Of a DNA stretch of 64,000 nucleotides, positions 1 through 11,899 are shown one piece after another. The translations under genes and the position numbers were made by a program. Position 1 is the stretch's first letter, and each line of letters begins with the position of its first letter. Origin of the DNA: Gnetum montanum (Eukaryota > Streptophyta > Gnetopsida > Gnetales > Gnetaceae); assembly GCA_015680685.1 (NCBI GenBank), contig MNCI01000986.1, positions 703,259-767,258 on the forward strand. The letters run 5' to 3'. Below the pieces are notes generated by a model. That model did no database searches, was not told where the DNA came from, and saw only the letters and a program-made list of their open reading frames with translations.

Positions 1-358
1 TCTCCTACTGTGACTTCCTTAAATGTTGTGCTTCTATGGAATGGTAATCCCTTATGTCGATATTGCCTACAACGTATTCAGCATATAGCTGTGTCATGCT
101 GATCTGTGCCAAAGCACAGAGGAGCATGTTTGGGACTGACTGATCTAGAGGTAACACTAGGTTACCTTGCAAATCTCTCCATCGCAGCTATTCATCTTGA
201 TGGAGGATAAAGGTAAAATCTAGAATATACTCATCGGGATGAGTATAGACTATCCGATGTTGTTGAGGAACTGGCAGATTTCGGTTATGTGTTTGATGTT
301 GCTGACTATTTCTAGTATAATCCCTAGGTGGTGAATTGATCTTATGAGAAGAAGACAT
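1..358 (-). pseudogene. gag N-terminus of a Ty3/gypsy element (partial)
   Basis: Read on the minus strand from an ATG at 358, the frame begins MSSSHK and runs to the window edge with one in-frame TAG (in DE*LRWRDLQGN). It aligns by eye with the start of gag in the complete element at 34885-44750 (ATG near 43701, beginning MSHSSYKS): both have a PQQ(H/V)xxVYxHPxEYIxDF block and an LRWRDLQGN / LHxRDLEGN block. Gag would form the virus-like particle that packages retrotransposon RNA. The rest of the element lies outside the window. Because of the stop I call it a decayed copy. Confidence 0.7.
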
Positions 359-485
359 CTTGATTTAATTTGGTGTGCTATTTAACCGTTATATAATTTT
401 TTCGTTTAATTAACCCTAAGGTTCATTTAAGCTCCCAACAAGGTGGATAATCTCCTATGTTCTACTTAGTGCACAAACACTTAGT

Positions 486-503
486 CCTCGGCAACGGTGC
501 CAA
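486..503 (-). other. primer-binding site of the left-edge gypsy element
   Basis: On the minus strand TGGCACCGTTGCCGAGGA starts one base after the LTR end ...CTCATCA. It is close to TGGCGCCGTTGCCGGGGA, a primer-binding site common in plant gypsy elements, and to the site in the complete element (43812-43829, TGGCGTCATTGTCGGAGA). Confidence 0.7.
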
Positions 504-504
504 T

Positions 505-1296
505 GATGAGCGGCGAGATATCCCTACACTTAACCATACGAATATGAGCATAGCACACGTGATCTGGTCAAACTCTACAAACTAAGTGCCTACACGCCTT
601 ATGGAACACTTAAGGTTAATCATTCATTGTCTTCCTAGACTTACTTATAGTTGTCATGGTTGTATGGTTAAGTAAGTCTAAGGTATGTGATTTTTATGTC
701 TTTTCTATTTTATCTCTTATGCTAAAAAGGTGAAGGGTGAAGAGACTAATTGACTAACTTTAACTAACTAAGTCTTAATTAACCTAGCATCAGCATCTGT
801 TCCCACTTACCGTTCACACCCTGAATTGATGCAACCTTGGTTACCAAACGCTAGTCTTTGCTGGGATCACCAAGCGTAATGCACGTGCTCGAAGCAGTCA
901 TACTGAGGCACTTAACTAGGAGAGAAGGGTTGAGAGAGATTTAATGAACTAAGAAAGCAATTAAATGATAAACAGTAAATAACAATAAATAAAGTCCTAA
1001 TTAGCCTATTCCATGCACTGCAAGGTTTATCCAAGAAGTTTGTCTTTATTGCTGTACACAAACTTGTGTTCAGGTACAATATTTGCTCGAATAAAGATCC
1101 ATTCACTCTGGAGTTCCTACTGCGGGCACATGGAAATTAATCTATCTTTTGAGAGGGAAAACTTCCAGAGTTTCGCTACGGTCTAAGCCTAGGATGAGAA
1201 ACAAGGGAGAGCTGCCTCTTATTTATAGACTTGGTGGTGCACCGCGATATTGCATCCCACGCGATATCGCAGCCCATGCCTTATCACATCCCATCA
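505..1296 (-). repeat. 5' LTR of a minus-strand gypsy element
   Basis: On the plus strand it begins TGATGAGCGG and ends CCCATCA, so on its own strand it starts TGATGGG and ends TCATCA. A TATA box (TCTATAAATAAG on the minus strand, near 1220-1231) lies just downstream of palindromic GCGATATCGC-like units at 1241-1275. Downstream blocks (CAATAAAGA, ACCTTGCAG, TGGTAACC, CATACCTTAGACTTACTTAACCATAC) recur in the LTRs at 33501, 34885, 43831, 52770 and 63538. The far boundary (1296) is inferred from the terminal CA and is less certain than the inner one. Confidence 0.7.
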
Positions 1297-1300
1297 AAGA

Positions 1301-2395
1301 GAAAACCTTCACAAGTAGAATTCACCACAACCAATCATGAAAAAAATGTAGATCAGATAAAAGCCACAAGCCATAGCAATGGATGTAAAAATGAAGAAAA
1401 GGGTTGATCAAGTGTAGGATCAACCCAAAACATGTTGCTATTTAACGTGTAGTTAAACAGGAGAAAACATTCATAGGTAAAATTCACCACAACCAATCAT
1501 GAAAGAAAAATTAGATCAGTAGCAATTAAATAATGAAAGCCACAGTAATGGATGTAAAAATGTAAAAAAGGTTGATCAAGTGCAATAACAAAAGACAATC
1601 AACCATAAACATGTTGCTAGCAATTGAACAGGAGAAAACATTTACAAGCAGCCAATCATGGAAGAAAAATTAGATTAGATAAAAGTCACAAAAATGGATG
1701 TAATAATGAAAAAAAAAGGTTGATAAAGTGCAACGACAAAAGGAGGATCAACTAAAAATATGTTGCTATTTAACGTGCAATTAAACAAGAGAAAACATTT
1801 GCAGGTAGAATTCACTACAGCTAATAATGAAAGAAAAATAAGATTAGTAGTAATTAAATAATGAAAGCCATGACAATGGATGTAAAAATGAAAAAAAGCA
1901 TTGATCAAATGCAACAATAAAGGAGGACTAACCAAAAACATGTGCAATTAAACAAGACAACATTCACAACACCAAACATTCACAAGTAGAATTCACCATA
2001 GCCAATCATGAAAGAAAAATTAGATCAGCAGCAATTAAATGATAAAAGCCATGACAATGAATGCAAAAATGAAACAAAGGGTTGATCAAGTGCAATGACA
2101 AAAGAAGATAAACTGAAAACACATCATTGTTTAACATGCAGTTAAATAAGAGAAAACATTCACAGGTACAATTTACAACAACCAATTATGGAAGAAAAAT
2201 TAGATCATCAGAAATTAAATTATGAAATGGATGTGAAAATGAAACAAAGGGTTGATCAAGTGCAACAACAAAGGAGGATCAACTGAAAACACATCGTTGT
2301 TTAAAGTGCAATTGAACAAGAGAAAACATTCACAGCTAAAATTCACCATAGCCAATTATGGAAGAAAAATTAGATCAGATGAAAGTCAATCTAAG
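1301..2395. repeat. tandem array of a ~165 bp repeat, about 7 units
   Basis: Units start near 1301, 1461, 1631, 1789, 1953, 2150 and 2320. Each holds the ordered words GAGAAAACATT, AATTCACCACAACCAATCATG, GAAAAATTAGATCAG, ATGGATGTAAAAATGAA, GGTTGATCAAGTGCAA, AGGAGGATCAAC and TGTTTAACGTGCAATT. Spacing varies from about 158 to 196 bp through small indels. No reading frame is conserved between units. The same repeat recurs at 9715-10085, 10975-11525 and 15545-15690. Confidence 0.85.
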
Positions 2396-3157
2396 GTATA
2401 TTTGATTTTGTAATTGGACATGAGGTCGAATATTGCTGATTTTATTTGCAAATGCAAAAAATCTTTCTTTCTGTACTTGTTCATTTGACTTTTCAAGGTA
2501 AAGTATATATCTTCAAATGTGATTAACAGTCAATATTCCACACCTTTAAATCATTAATGAGTTACAGTTCACGGGACAAGTGGTAGCCCCTAATTTGCCT
2601 TCATTGAATAAGGCTTGACTTGACTCTTTGGAAAACATCAAACATTAAATATCCTCATTTATTCCACATTGTCCTTAGTGCACTTCCATCTATATAAACC
2701 CTCCTAGGCCATTCTTTTCTTTCATAGCTTTCATTAGTTCTCAAGCTCAACTTTTCATCTTCTATTGAACTTTGTAGCCCTTTTGTAATCACCAAGGCTT
2801 GTGTCTTTTTCCCTAATGGGCATCTTACCAAGGCAAACCGCCTGATCAAGGGAGACATGAAGACCAACATCCAAATGATTTTGGACTCAAAAACAACCGA
2901 TTAAATCAGTCTCAACTGTCTGAACTTCATTTTTCTTTCTCAACGGTTGGCCTTGGAAAAAAGGGCAATACTTGGTCAAACAACTAAGACCTTGGGATCC
3001 AAGTAGCCAACCATACAACCCCATGCTCTACATGTAGCTAGGAGGTACTCAGTCAAGTGTGCAAAGGACTTCAACATTATGCTAGATGATGTGGTCCCAC
3101 TTGTCTTATGAAGTGGAGGTCTCAAGGGTGGTGGAGCAGAAGCAAGGGTTTTGGCCA

Positions 3158-3161
<4 letters not shown>
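2396..3161. other. spacer, nothing recognised
   Basis: Moderately AT-rich sequence. The longest open frame (2655-2870, minus, 71 codons) has no recognisable domain and no supporting context. I see no gene here. Confidence 0.5.
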
Positions 3162-3193
<32 letters not shown>

Positions 3194-3234
3194 ACCATAT
3201 GAAAGCAATACTCTAACCGCTGAGTTAAGTAGGT
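3162..3234 (-). tRNA. trnM-CAU: organelle-type tRNA-Met (CAU), probably an organelle-to-nucleus relic
   Basis: The minus strand folds into a 73-nt cloverleaf: acceptor ACCTACT/AGTAGGT, D stem ACTC/GAGT, anticodon loop TTCATAT with anticodon CAU, T stem ATTGG/CCAAT around TTCAAAT, and discriminator A. From memory it is close to the plastid elongator trnM-CAU, which also occurs as a transferred copy in plant mitochondrial genomes. The anticodon stem TTGCT/GGTGA has only two Watson-Crick pairs, because bases that are C or G in the plastid gene appear as T or A, as expected from decay in methylated nuclear DNA. No plastid neighbour gene (trnV, atpE) was recognised beside it, so a mitochondrial donor is as likely as a plastid one. 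It may not be functional. Confidence 0.8.
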
Positions 3235-6200
3235 CAGCTTTGAGGCCTTAGAACCAAAAATTTGAAAAGACCTTAGGGGGCCTCTGTGCCCAATGCCGCC
3301 AAGTGCGGGAGAGGGTGAATGCCAAACTTATCTTTAACGTAGCTAAAGGGGGGACACCGAAATTCTATAAAGTGGTATGACATGAGAATGAGTAGCAAAT
3401 TGTAGTAAGAAGAACCAGACTCACTTCTGAGCCAAAGAGTTGTGATGTAGTTTAGTACTATCATGCCTGTGTGAACAAACAAACCAACCACCTTAACTAG
3501 CTTCAGCAATTCTGCCTAATCGATCACTATGAAGTAAGTAGTTCTGCTGGCAAACCATTTTGTTGTGTTTGTTGTATTTATGAAGTCCATCCATCCTTGC
3601 TTCCAAGGCTTCCTCGATCCGGTTCGTGCCCTTCCCTATGAGAGGCTTGAGCTCTTTCTCCTCAGGTGTGGTGAGTAGAGTGTAGCTTACGAGGCTCCAG
3701 GTGGCGTTGCTTCCTCCTTTTGATCTAATCTTGCTCTGTGGAAAAGAAGCATTTTTCTTATGTTGGCTTGTGGTTGTGTTGTCCAACCTTGTCCTAGTTA
3801 TTCCCATCCTCGTTCAATCCCTCTCTCGATCCTAAGCTCGCCTTTCTCTTTACATACATTCACTTCATCCTATAAGCACAAGGTTTGGTAGTTCGATGAG
3901 CTTGAACCATTGTCGTCTCATATGTTGTCTACTCTGCTAGCGTACATGTGCTATCTACTCTTAGTGTAGTGCGCTAAGGGAGACCCCCTATTCCTTAGAC
4001 ATACTCTCGCAGTGAAGATGAAGATTGGCCTCTTCCTGTTCTTGACAAGCTAGTGACTCCACTGCTACCCACCTAGAGTTGACTATTAATCCATCGCCTA
4101 AGCCCATTGGCCTTTCATCCTTGCCTAAGGTACATTGTTCTTATTTCTGAAATCCATATGGTTTGTGTCTGACCCAACATAGTGCTTTTCTTGCCATTGT
4201 TCATTCTTCTTTGAAGCTGCAAAATGATAGTGAGGCAACAAGGATCCCTTAGTGGCAACAGGCCATGTCTAAGGAATTGCCAATCTTGCAAAAGTATCAT
4301 ATAAAAGAGAAAGAAGTTCTATTTGTTCTCTATTTTCTCGAGTCAAAATTCAAATTGTTATTTGAAATGTCAAGATTGGCTTGGTCGTTGTCACACCACT
4401 CGCTGATGTGGATCTGGGAGGCCTAGTTGCTCGCATTGAATATGAATAAGCTCTTCTTTCATTCCTATTGTTCAAATGCTTTCCCTTTGCTTTGATGCCA
4501 ACTAGGACTGGTAGCATGATCTTCTCTTGGATTCATAATGGGAGCTACACGTTAGCACTTTACTTTTTCACTTTTTCAACATAACATAAGAGGTCTTGTC
4601 TCATGACTATCTCGATCCTATCTCTTTGCTACTTTAGTAGAATAAGCAGTCTTGATGCTTTGGGCATGACACTAGTTGGACTATGCTTTCCTAGCCAAAG
4701 GCTATTCTTGATTTGATCTTGCCAAGAAGAAGGGCATTCAACAAACATAGTGATGTTTCTATCATATCTTTATTATGTATGTATATTTTGTCATTTTTGG
4801 CAAAATTCACAGTATAAAACTATACAAATAGGTTGTTTTCTTGCAATTAAATCAAAAGGATTTGTTCTTACCTCAAAGGGAGTGCAACCAGCTTATCCAT
4901 CATAACATAATATAGGAACACCCTCTCCCTTTTCAACTCCAAACAAATGCTTAGTTAGCTGTGAATGAGAACTCTTGTTGCTTGTTGGCAGGTAGCTCCA
5001 TGTAAGGTAAGCTCGAAAGCAAGTTCTTACTCTTTAACCTAAGGGGAAGAAAGTTGTGATTACCTAGGGTGAGGTTGATCTTCTTTCTACAATACAGCTA
5101 TTAGTCTTATTAGAGTCAATAGCTGTCTCTTTTTCTGCCTATTAGTGGTGTGACTATGACTTTCTTCTTAAAAAGACTACTTTTCTTTGAAAGAGATATG
5201 GGCATAGCTAAACTTTTTCAAATGCGGGATTGGGACGATAGAAGAGGTCTAGTCTAGATTAGTACTTTCTTTTGCTAGATAATATGTTGTTGTCAGCCCA
5301 ATGCAGTTAGCTCAAAAGGGAGTTCAGTCACTTCCAAATCCAGATTCAATGATTGTTGAGTGAATGAAGCCCAGTCAGTAGCCAACCAAGGCTTGAGAGA
5401 TGCAAAACCTTAAGTGGCCAAGAAAGGGATGAGTGCTTCTTAACTAATTTAGAACTGAAAGAAGGCAGAACATGGATCCGTATAGGGAGAAGAGAATCTA
5501 GGCTTTCTAAACTAGACCAATTGGACAACTTTCAAAAGCATAAATAGCTCATTTGACCTGACCTAGTTTCAAAGGCCCCTTTAGAGAAGTTGAATCAAGG
5601 AAAAGGACCTATATTTGATTTGAACTAATTCGAATCTCATGACCCATGATCCTTAGAAAGGGCAGAAGGGCTCGATCCTAGACGAAGCTGCACTCAAGGC
5701 GATGGATGACTATCACTTACTCTTTTCCCTACAACCGAGTGAGCAGTTGTTCTTGCTATTTTTGAAGCAGTTGCATTTGATTTGGGAAGGTGGTCCCGTA
5801 TCGATATTTAAAGTAGTTCCGGAGAAAGGCTAAATGGATTTAGGAGTGAGCTGGCTATCCCCTTCTTAATAGACACTGGCCCCAACACCGGCTTGGGGTA
5901 AATCAAAGTAGCAATAATCAAGATACCAGGCTCAAGGCTAGATAGAAGATAGGCTATTCCTCTTACCGTACTTCCTGAGGGGAGGTTGAATAAAGCTATT
6001 ACAGAAGAAGCTACAGTCCTTAGGCCTCCCAAAAAGATAGAAATATCCAAAGTCCTTATGCCAACATTAGCAGTAGTGCTAGTAAGGCCAACAAAAATAA
6101 AGAGTGAAGGTGCGATAGTGCTTTTTTAAGCCCAAAGCTAGTTTAGTTACTTCCAGATGAATAAGAGTTATCTTTCTCGTTCTCGATTGGCTAAGAAGAA

Positions 6201-8962
6201 TTGAATCATTGCTCAAGCCTTAATTAAGGCTTTCCTTCCTAGATGGAGAGAATCTGCAAGTTGGAATAAGAGCATTAGGGAGGGGCCTATCTATAGTTTT
6301 CGACTCTGAACTAATGGTTTTATGTGAAGAAGAGGTGGTAACTATTATAAAGAATTAGATCCCATTATAGTTATGAAAGCAAGTGCCATCCAAGAGTCTT
6401 CTTCATCTTCTACTGGAACTTCTCTAAAGGTAGTGAAGTGAGTTGAGGAGAGGAAGCATCCTGTTCACCAATCTGATCTTGTTTCAGAAGTTGGTAGAGA
6501 ATAGAGAATAGAATAGGCTGTGATGCAGGAGATATTTTCACTCTTGAGAGATCCTTTGAATACGACCAAGGGGATAGAAGCCCATGGAGCGGTAGGTTAA
6601 GCCAAAAAGGGAGAGAGGTGAGTTAGATCGGATACCATTGATTTTGTTGGAGGAAGATTCACAAGATAGAGAATTGCTTTTGTTGAAGAAGCTTAAAGAA
6701 AATAAGCTCTTGCTCACAAATCACTTTCATATGCAAATGAATATGCTGTTTAGCTTGGGACTAGGGCTTAAAAGCACCTTCTCTATGGTAGCATGGTCTT
6801 CTCTTAGGGTTTCTCTTGGTAGAAGGAAGAAGGGCTACTAGAAGCCTAGAAGGAAAAGAAGTCTAGACTGGGAAACGAAGTGACTTACGGGATTCAATTA
6901 AGTGAGGGAAGAAACCCTGGGAAAAGAAGAAAGAAATGCTCTCTAGCCAGGATATCAAGATTCACATGCGAAGAAGCAAAAGGCTTCCTTATAAGCTAAG
7001 GTTCCTGGTATAAGCAATAAAGTAGAGCTAGGCAAGGTCTTCTATGAGTGAACAAGATGAGGATCGAGGCAGTTACCCTAGGGTAGGTTCTTTCTTCGTG
7101 AGTATGTCTATTGATGGCATTGTGTCCTATCTGCTCAAGGAAACCAACTCAATGTGTTATGCATCAGCAACATTTGCTACATACTCTGCATCTGTTGTCA
7201 AAATTGCTACTATACTATAAGAGAGGAGTTAAAGTCTGCTTAGTATTCTCGGACCCAGGGGTGATTCAATTTACTTCTTCAGCTACTAAGAAGAATAGCT
7301 TTTCTTCCTAAATCAAGATTCCTATAATAAGTAAGAAAATAAGGCTTAGGATAGTGATGAGGATTAGTGGGCAATTGCCTTATTAAAGGAGGAGATGTGA
7401 GCCTATTTCTCCAAATTAGATCCATTCCACTTTGAACTCAAAGTCTTAAGAAAACTGGCATCTACCTTGCCTTTCTCTATAGTCAGAATAGATAGATTCA
7501 AGGGGCAAAGGAAAGATAGTTCTTTGAGTGACAGAGATTTCGATTCAACTTCTCCCATGGGGAAATCAAGCCTTTATAGTGAAGCTAGCCTATTAAGAGT
7601 TGTGTAGGAGCTCTATGCTATTTATGGAATAGCAATCAATGTTGCTTGATTGACTGCTTGAAAGTTTGAACCAAGTCTTAGATTCAGAAGAGAAGCTATT
7701 CTTGAAAGAGAAGTAGGAGGATATCGGGAAAGATCCCACATCTGGTTAACTGCTTGTTAACTGCTTTAGGAGTGCTGGTGCCAGGCTAGAGAAAAGACAG
7801 GCTATTACTGAAGATGTGAAAAAGAATTGCTAGCAAAAGTTTTCTTTTTTTAGTTTAGTCACTGATAAAGAAAGTAGCTAGGCTTCCTGGTGGTATGAAA
7901 GAAATAGATCTTAGTGCCTTATATGACCTAGAAGGAGGATTGCTTCTCTCACCCGTAGGTGCAAGGAGCGTAGCCCAAGATTCTTTTGAGACAAATGAAT
8001 TCAGAAGGTGATAGGGCTTCCAGCACCAAGAAAGAGAAAATGGGCCAAATCACCTGCTAGAGAAGAAGCTCTTAGGGAATCGATCTAGACTAGATGAGAT
8101 GTCGATGCCATTAAACTAGCTACTAGAACAAGTTCAAGAGATGAGGATCCAGGTAGTGAAGTCACCCTCCGGGGAAGAATCATTCCATTCACTTGTTCAA
8201 CTGCTAAGAAGAATAGCTTTTCTCTTGCTTGACTTTTGAATGTGGCACAAAAAGAAGAATAGGCAAAGAAACCAGCGGAGAAGCTTCATGGCCTTGAACT
8301 TTCTTTCCCGGAAGGGCAATTTTCTTTCTAGAAGTAGGAGTTTTGCTGGATTTTGAGGCAGACCCTTTGGAGGTGATAGCCTTGGGATTGATGGGAATAT
8401 TCTTTTTCAAGCTTTACGATTTGAGTTGTTGTAGTAGGCACTGTAGCTTTGGATGAACCAACTTTAGAGGTTGATCCTGATGAAGTAATTGATCCAGTGC
8501 TAGCAACCGAAACTTCATGGGAGCTTTCTTAACAGCCAGTGGAGTAACAACAGGGTTCACCAAAGATTGATTCTTGGTAAATGAATAGTTGGGATTCATA
8601 GGAGGTAGGTGGAAAAGGAAGCAAAACCTTTGTTTGAGAGAGAGCTCGAAAGGAAAAGAGGCAAGCTACGAATGAGAAAGAATAGGAGAGCTCACCGATC
8701 AAAAAGAGTAAGGAAGGCAAGATAGCACCAGATAGAAATCCAACAACAAAACTGGAAGGGAAGAGGCTAGCAAATACCATTATCTCAGGATAAGGTTAAG
8801 GGTGGGCTTAAGATGGTTTACCGAGAACGAATATTCAACAAAGGGGATACAAATCCAAAATATGAGGAGCAGGAACAGACAAAGTGAGTTACCCCATTAC
8901 ATCGGAATTGACTTTAGGGAGACTCCCCACAACGTAGGCAGTTACTCACTTAGCACGTTTCC
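3235..8962. other. gene-free segment, possibly organelle-derived
   Basis: No coding domain was recognised; open frames are under 105 codons and unlike known proteins. Composition is less AT-rich than the flanks and rich in GAAAG, AGAAG and CTTTC words, reminiscent of plant mitochondrial intergenic DNA, and the segment adjoins the organelle-type tRNA. There is weak internal repetition: a ~120 bp stretch near 7050-7320 resembles one near 8130-8240, each ending in a shared AAGAAGAATAGCTTTTCT block. Mitochondrial origin is inference only. Confidence 0.35.
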
Positions 8963-9714
8963 GTGAAATGCACACTTAGGAAATGAGTCCCCAACCTGTT
9001 CCACCCTCTGTGATGGGAGGGGAGATGACCTAACCAAGGGTAACAAGAAGTTCCTGAGTGAGTGACCAAGGGGAACAAGAAGTTCCTGAGTGAGTGACTG
9101 CATGTAACAAGCATTGACCTTAGGGAGAATGCTTTGAGCGGGGAACGACAGTAGAGTTACCCCAATAACCAAATACATCAAACAAGAAATGAGGTTACAA
9201 TAAGCGTTTCCATGAAACGTGCACAACGGGAATGAGTGAAGTGAGTTCCTCTATCAAGTTGTTCTCCTAAGGGTTTCCTTGCCTTGTTATTAACAAGTAG
9301 AAAAAACCTATAAAAAAGGTAGTCCCTTGACCTGCCAATGCGAACCCCCAACCGAAAGTGCTAGGCATGTTCAGGGTGTAGCCCAATGTACTTCTATCTA
9401 GACACAAAGAGCAAGATAGACACAAAAAGCAAGCCTCCCTCTCATATGTTGAAATTGCAGGTATGAAATCTATCCAATCCTTGAAATCGTTCCTGGTTTA
9501 ATGATGCAAGCTTTAATAAACAAACTCTTCATAACGCACATCTAAATATTTATTATCCACACCTAGCTTTGATTTGAACTCTTTCAATTTAAGGGCATGA
9601 GCATTCCCACCCTCCTAGGATTATTGAAAGACCCACATACCATCCTAGCATAGGCCTCATAAGCTATAAGTGTTATCAAGATCCGTCTCACCCAAGTATC
9701 TCTTTCTCTCTTGC

Positions 9715-10085
9715 TTATTGATGTAAAAATGAAAAAAGGGTTGATCAAGTGCAACAACAAAGGAGGATCAACCAAAAACACATCCCTGTTTAACGTGCAA
9801 TTAAACAAAACAAAACCTTCGCAGGTAGAATTCACCAAAACCAATCATGGAAAAAAATTTAGATTCACAACAATTAAATGATGAAAGCCACGACAATAGA
9901 TGTAAAAATGAAACAAAGGGTTGATCAAGTGCAACTGCAAAGGAGGATCAACCCAAAACACGTTGCTATTTACCATGCAATTGAACAGGAGAAAACATTT
10001 GCAGGTAGAATTCACCACAGCCAATTATGGAGAAAAAATTATATCAACAATTAAATGATGAAAGCGATGGTAATTGATGTAAAAG
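9715..10085. repeat. ~165 bp repeat, 2 copies (unit 1)
   Basis: Two head-to-tail copies of the repeat described at 1301-2395, recognised by GATGTAAAAATGAAA, GGGTTGATCAAGTGCAA, AAAGGAGGATCAACC and GTAGAATTCACC. Confidence 0.8.
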
Positions 10086-10974
10086 GAGGAACAGAAAAGC
10101 AGAACCAGATCGATGATCGACTTATTAACGATGTGGTTGGGCAAAGGGAAGAAAACAACATGCACTGAGCATGTACACAATTTGTCCGTCATTTTACATT
10201 AGCATAGTTTGTGAAATCTATCATTATATGAAAATATTGAAGCAAATTCAAAATTTCATGAAATGCACACTTAAGAAACAAGTCCCCAAACATTCCACCC
10301 TCTATGATGGTAGGGGAGATTCCTTGGCCAAGGGGAACAAGAAGTTCCCGAGTGACCCCATGTAACAAGCATTAACCTTAGGAGAATGCTTTGAGCGGGG
10401 AACAACACTAGAGTTACCCCTAGGGGAATGACCCTGGAGTTACCCTAATAACCAAATACATCAAACAAGAAATGAGGCTACAATAAGCATTTCCATGAAA
10501 TGTGCACAATGAGAATGAGCGAAGTGAGTTCCCCTATCAAGTCGTTCTCCTAAGGGTTTCCTTGCCTTGTTATTAACAAGTAGAAAAAACCTATAAAAAA
10601 GGCAGTCCCTCGACCTGCCAATGCGAACCCCCAACCAGAAGTGCTAGGCATGTTTAGGGTGTAGCCCAGTGTACTTCTATCTAGACACAAAGAGCAAGCT
10701 AGACACAAAAAGCAAGCCTCCCTCTCGTATGCTGAAATTGCAAGTATCAAATCTATCCAATCTTTGAAACCGTTCATGGTTTAATGATGTAACCTTTAAT
10801 AAACAAACTCTTCATAACACACATGTAAATATTCATTATCTGCACCTAGCTTTGATTTGAACTCTTTCAATTTAAGGGCATGAGCGTTCCCACCCTCCTG
10901 AGAATTATTGAAAGACCCACATACTGTCCTAGCAAGTGTTACTGAGATCTGTCTCACCCAAGTATCTCTCTCTC

Positions 10975-11525
10975 TTGCTTATTGATGTAAAAATGAAAAA
11001 AGGGTTGATCAAGCGCAACGACAAAGGAGGATCAACCGAAAACACGTTGTTGTTTAACTTGCAATTGAAGGAGAAAACATTCACAAGTAGAATTCACCAT
11101 AGCTAATCATGAAACAAAAATTAGATCAACAGCAATTAAATGATGAAAGCCACCACAATGGATATAAAAATGAAAAAAGAGTTGATCAAGTAGAACAACA
11201 AAGGAGGATCAACCAAAAACACATCGCTGTTTAACGAGCAATTAAACAGAACAAAACATTCGCAGGTAGAATTTACCACAGCCAATCATGGAAGAAAAAT
11301 TAGATTCATAGCAATTAAATGATGAAAGCCACGACAATGGATGTAAAAATAAAACAAAGGGTTGATCAAGTGTAATTGCAAAGGAGGATCAACCCAAAAC
11401 ACGTTGCTATTTACCATGCAATTGAACAGGAGAAAACATTTGTAGGTAGAATTCACCACAGCAAATTATGGAAAAAAATTTATATCAACAATTAAATGAT
11501 GAAAGCCACGGTAATTGATGTAAAA
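10975..11525. repeat. ~165 bp repeat, 3 copies (unit 2)
   Basis: Three head-to-tail copies of the same repeat, again carrying GATCAAC, AATTCACCA and ATTAAATGATGAAAGCCAC words. The extra copy accounts for the greater length of the second tandem unit. Confidence 0.8.
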
Positions 11526-11899
11526 GGATGTAAAAGGAGGAACAAAAAAGCAGAACCAGATCGATGATCGACTTATTAACGATGTGGTTGGGCAAAGGAA
11601 AGAAAACAACTTGCACTGAGCATGCACACAATTTGTCCGTCATTTTGCATTAGCATAGTTTGTGAAATCTATCATTATATGAAAATATTGAAGCAAATTC
11701 AAAATTTCATGGGATATTCAATTGTAACTGTAATATTTTTTACTTTAACCAACTTTTAAGATGATAAAGATAAAAAATGCTGCAGCCAATATGAAAATAT
11801 AACGCACGTATTTTGTTAATATTACCGATTTTAGTGGCTTTTTACACCGATTTTTTCCCATCCAATTTACAAAACTAGCTACAGATTTGCCAATCCTAT

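Larger units (their letters stand above)
8963..11711. repeat. tandem duplication, two units of ~1.3 and ~1.45 kb
   Basis: Unit 1 (8963-10257) and unit 2 (10258-11711) share the same order of blocks: GAAATGCACACTTA at the start; GGGTTTCCTTGCCTTGTTAT (9271 and 10553); CATACC/CATACT near TTGAAAGACCCA; the ~165 bp repeats; AGAACCAGATCGATGATCGA (10101 and 11552); and GCAAATTCAAAATTTCATG at the end. The junction at 10250-10265 joins the unit end directly to the unit start. The ~159 bp length difference equals one ~165 bp repeat, so unit 2 gained, or unit 1 lost, one copy. No gene seen. Confidence 0.85.

Noticed and set aside
5808-6050. 80-codon hydrophobic minus-strand frame as a possible mitochondrial ORF
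   Set aside because: Composition is suggestive but I recognise no family and see no conserved neighbour.
8204-8410. 68-codon lysine/serine-rich minus-strand frame
   Set aside because: Low complexity, no start context or homologue recognised, and in a repetitive non-coding segment.
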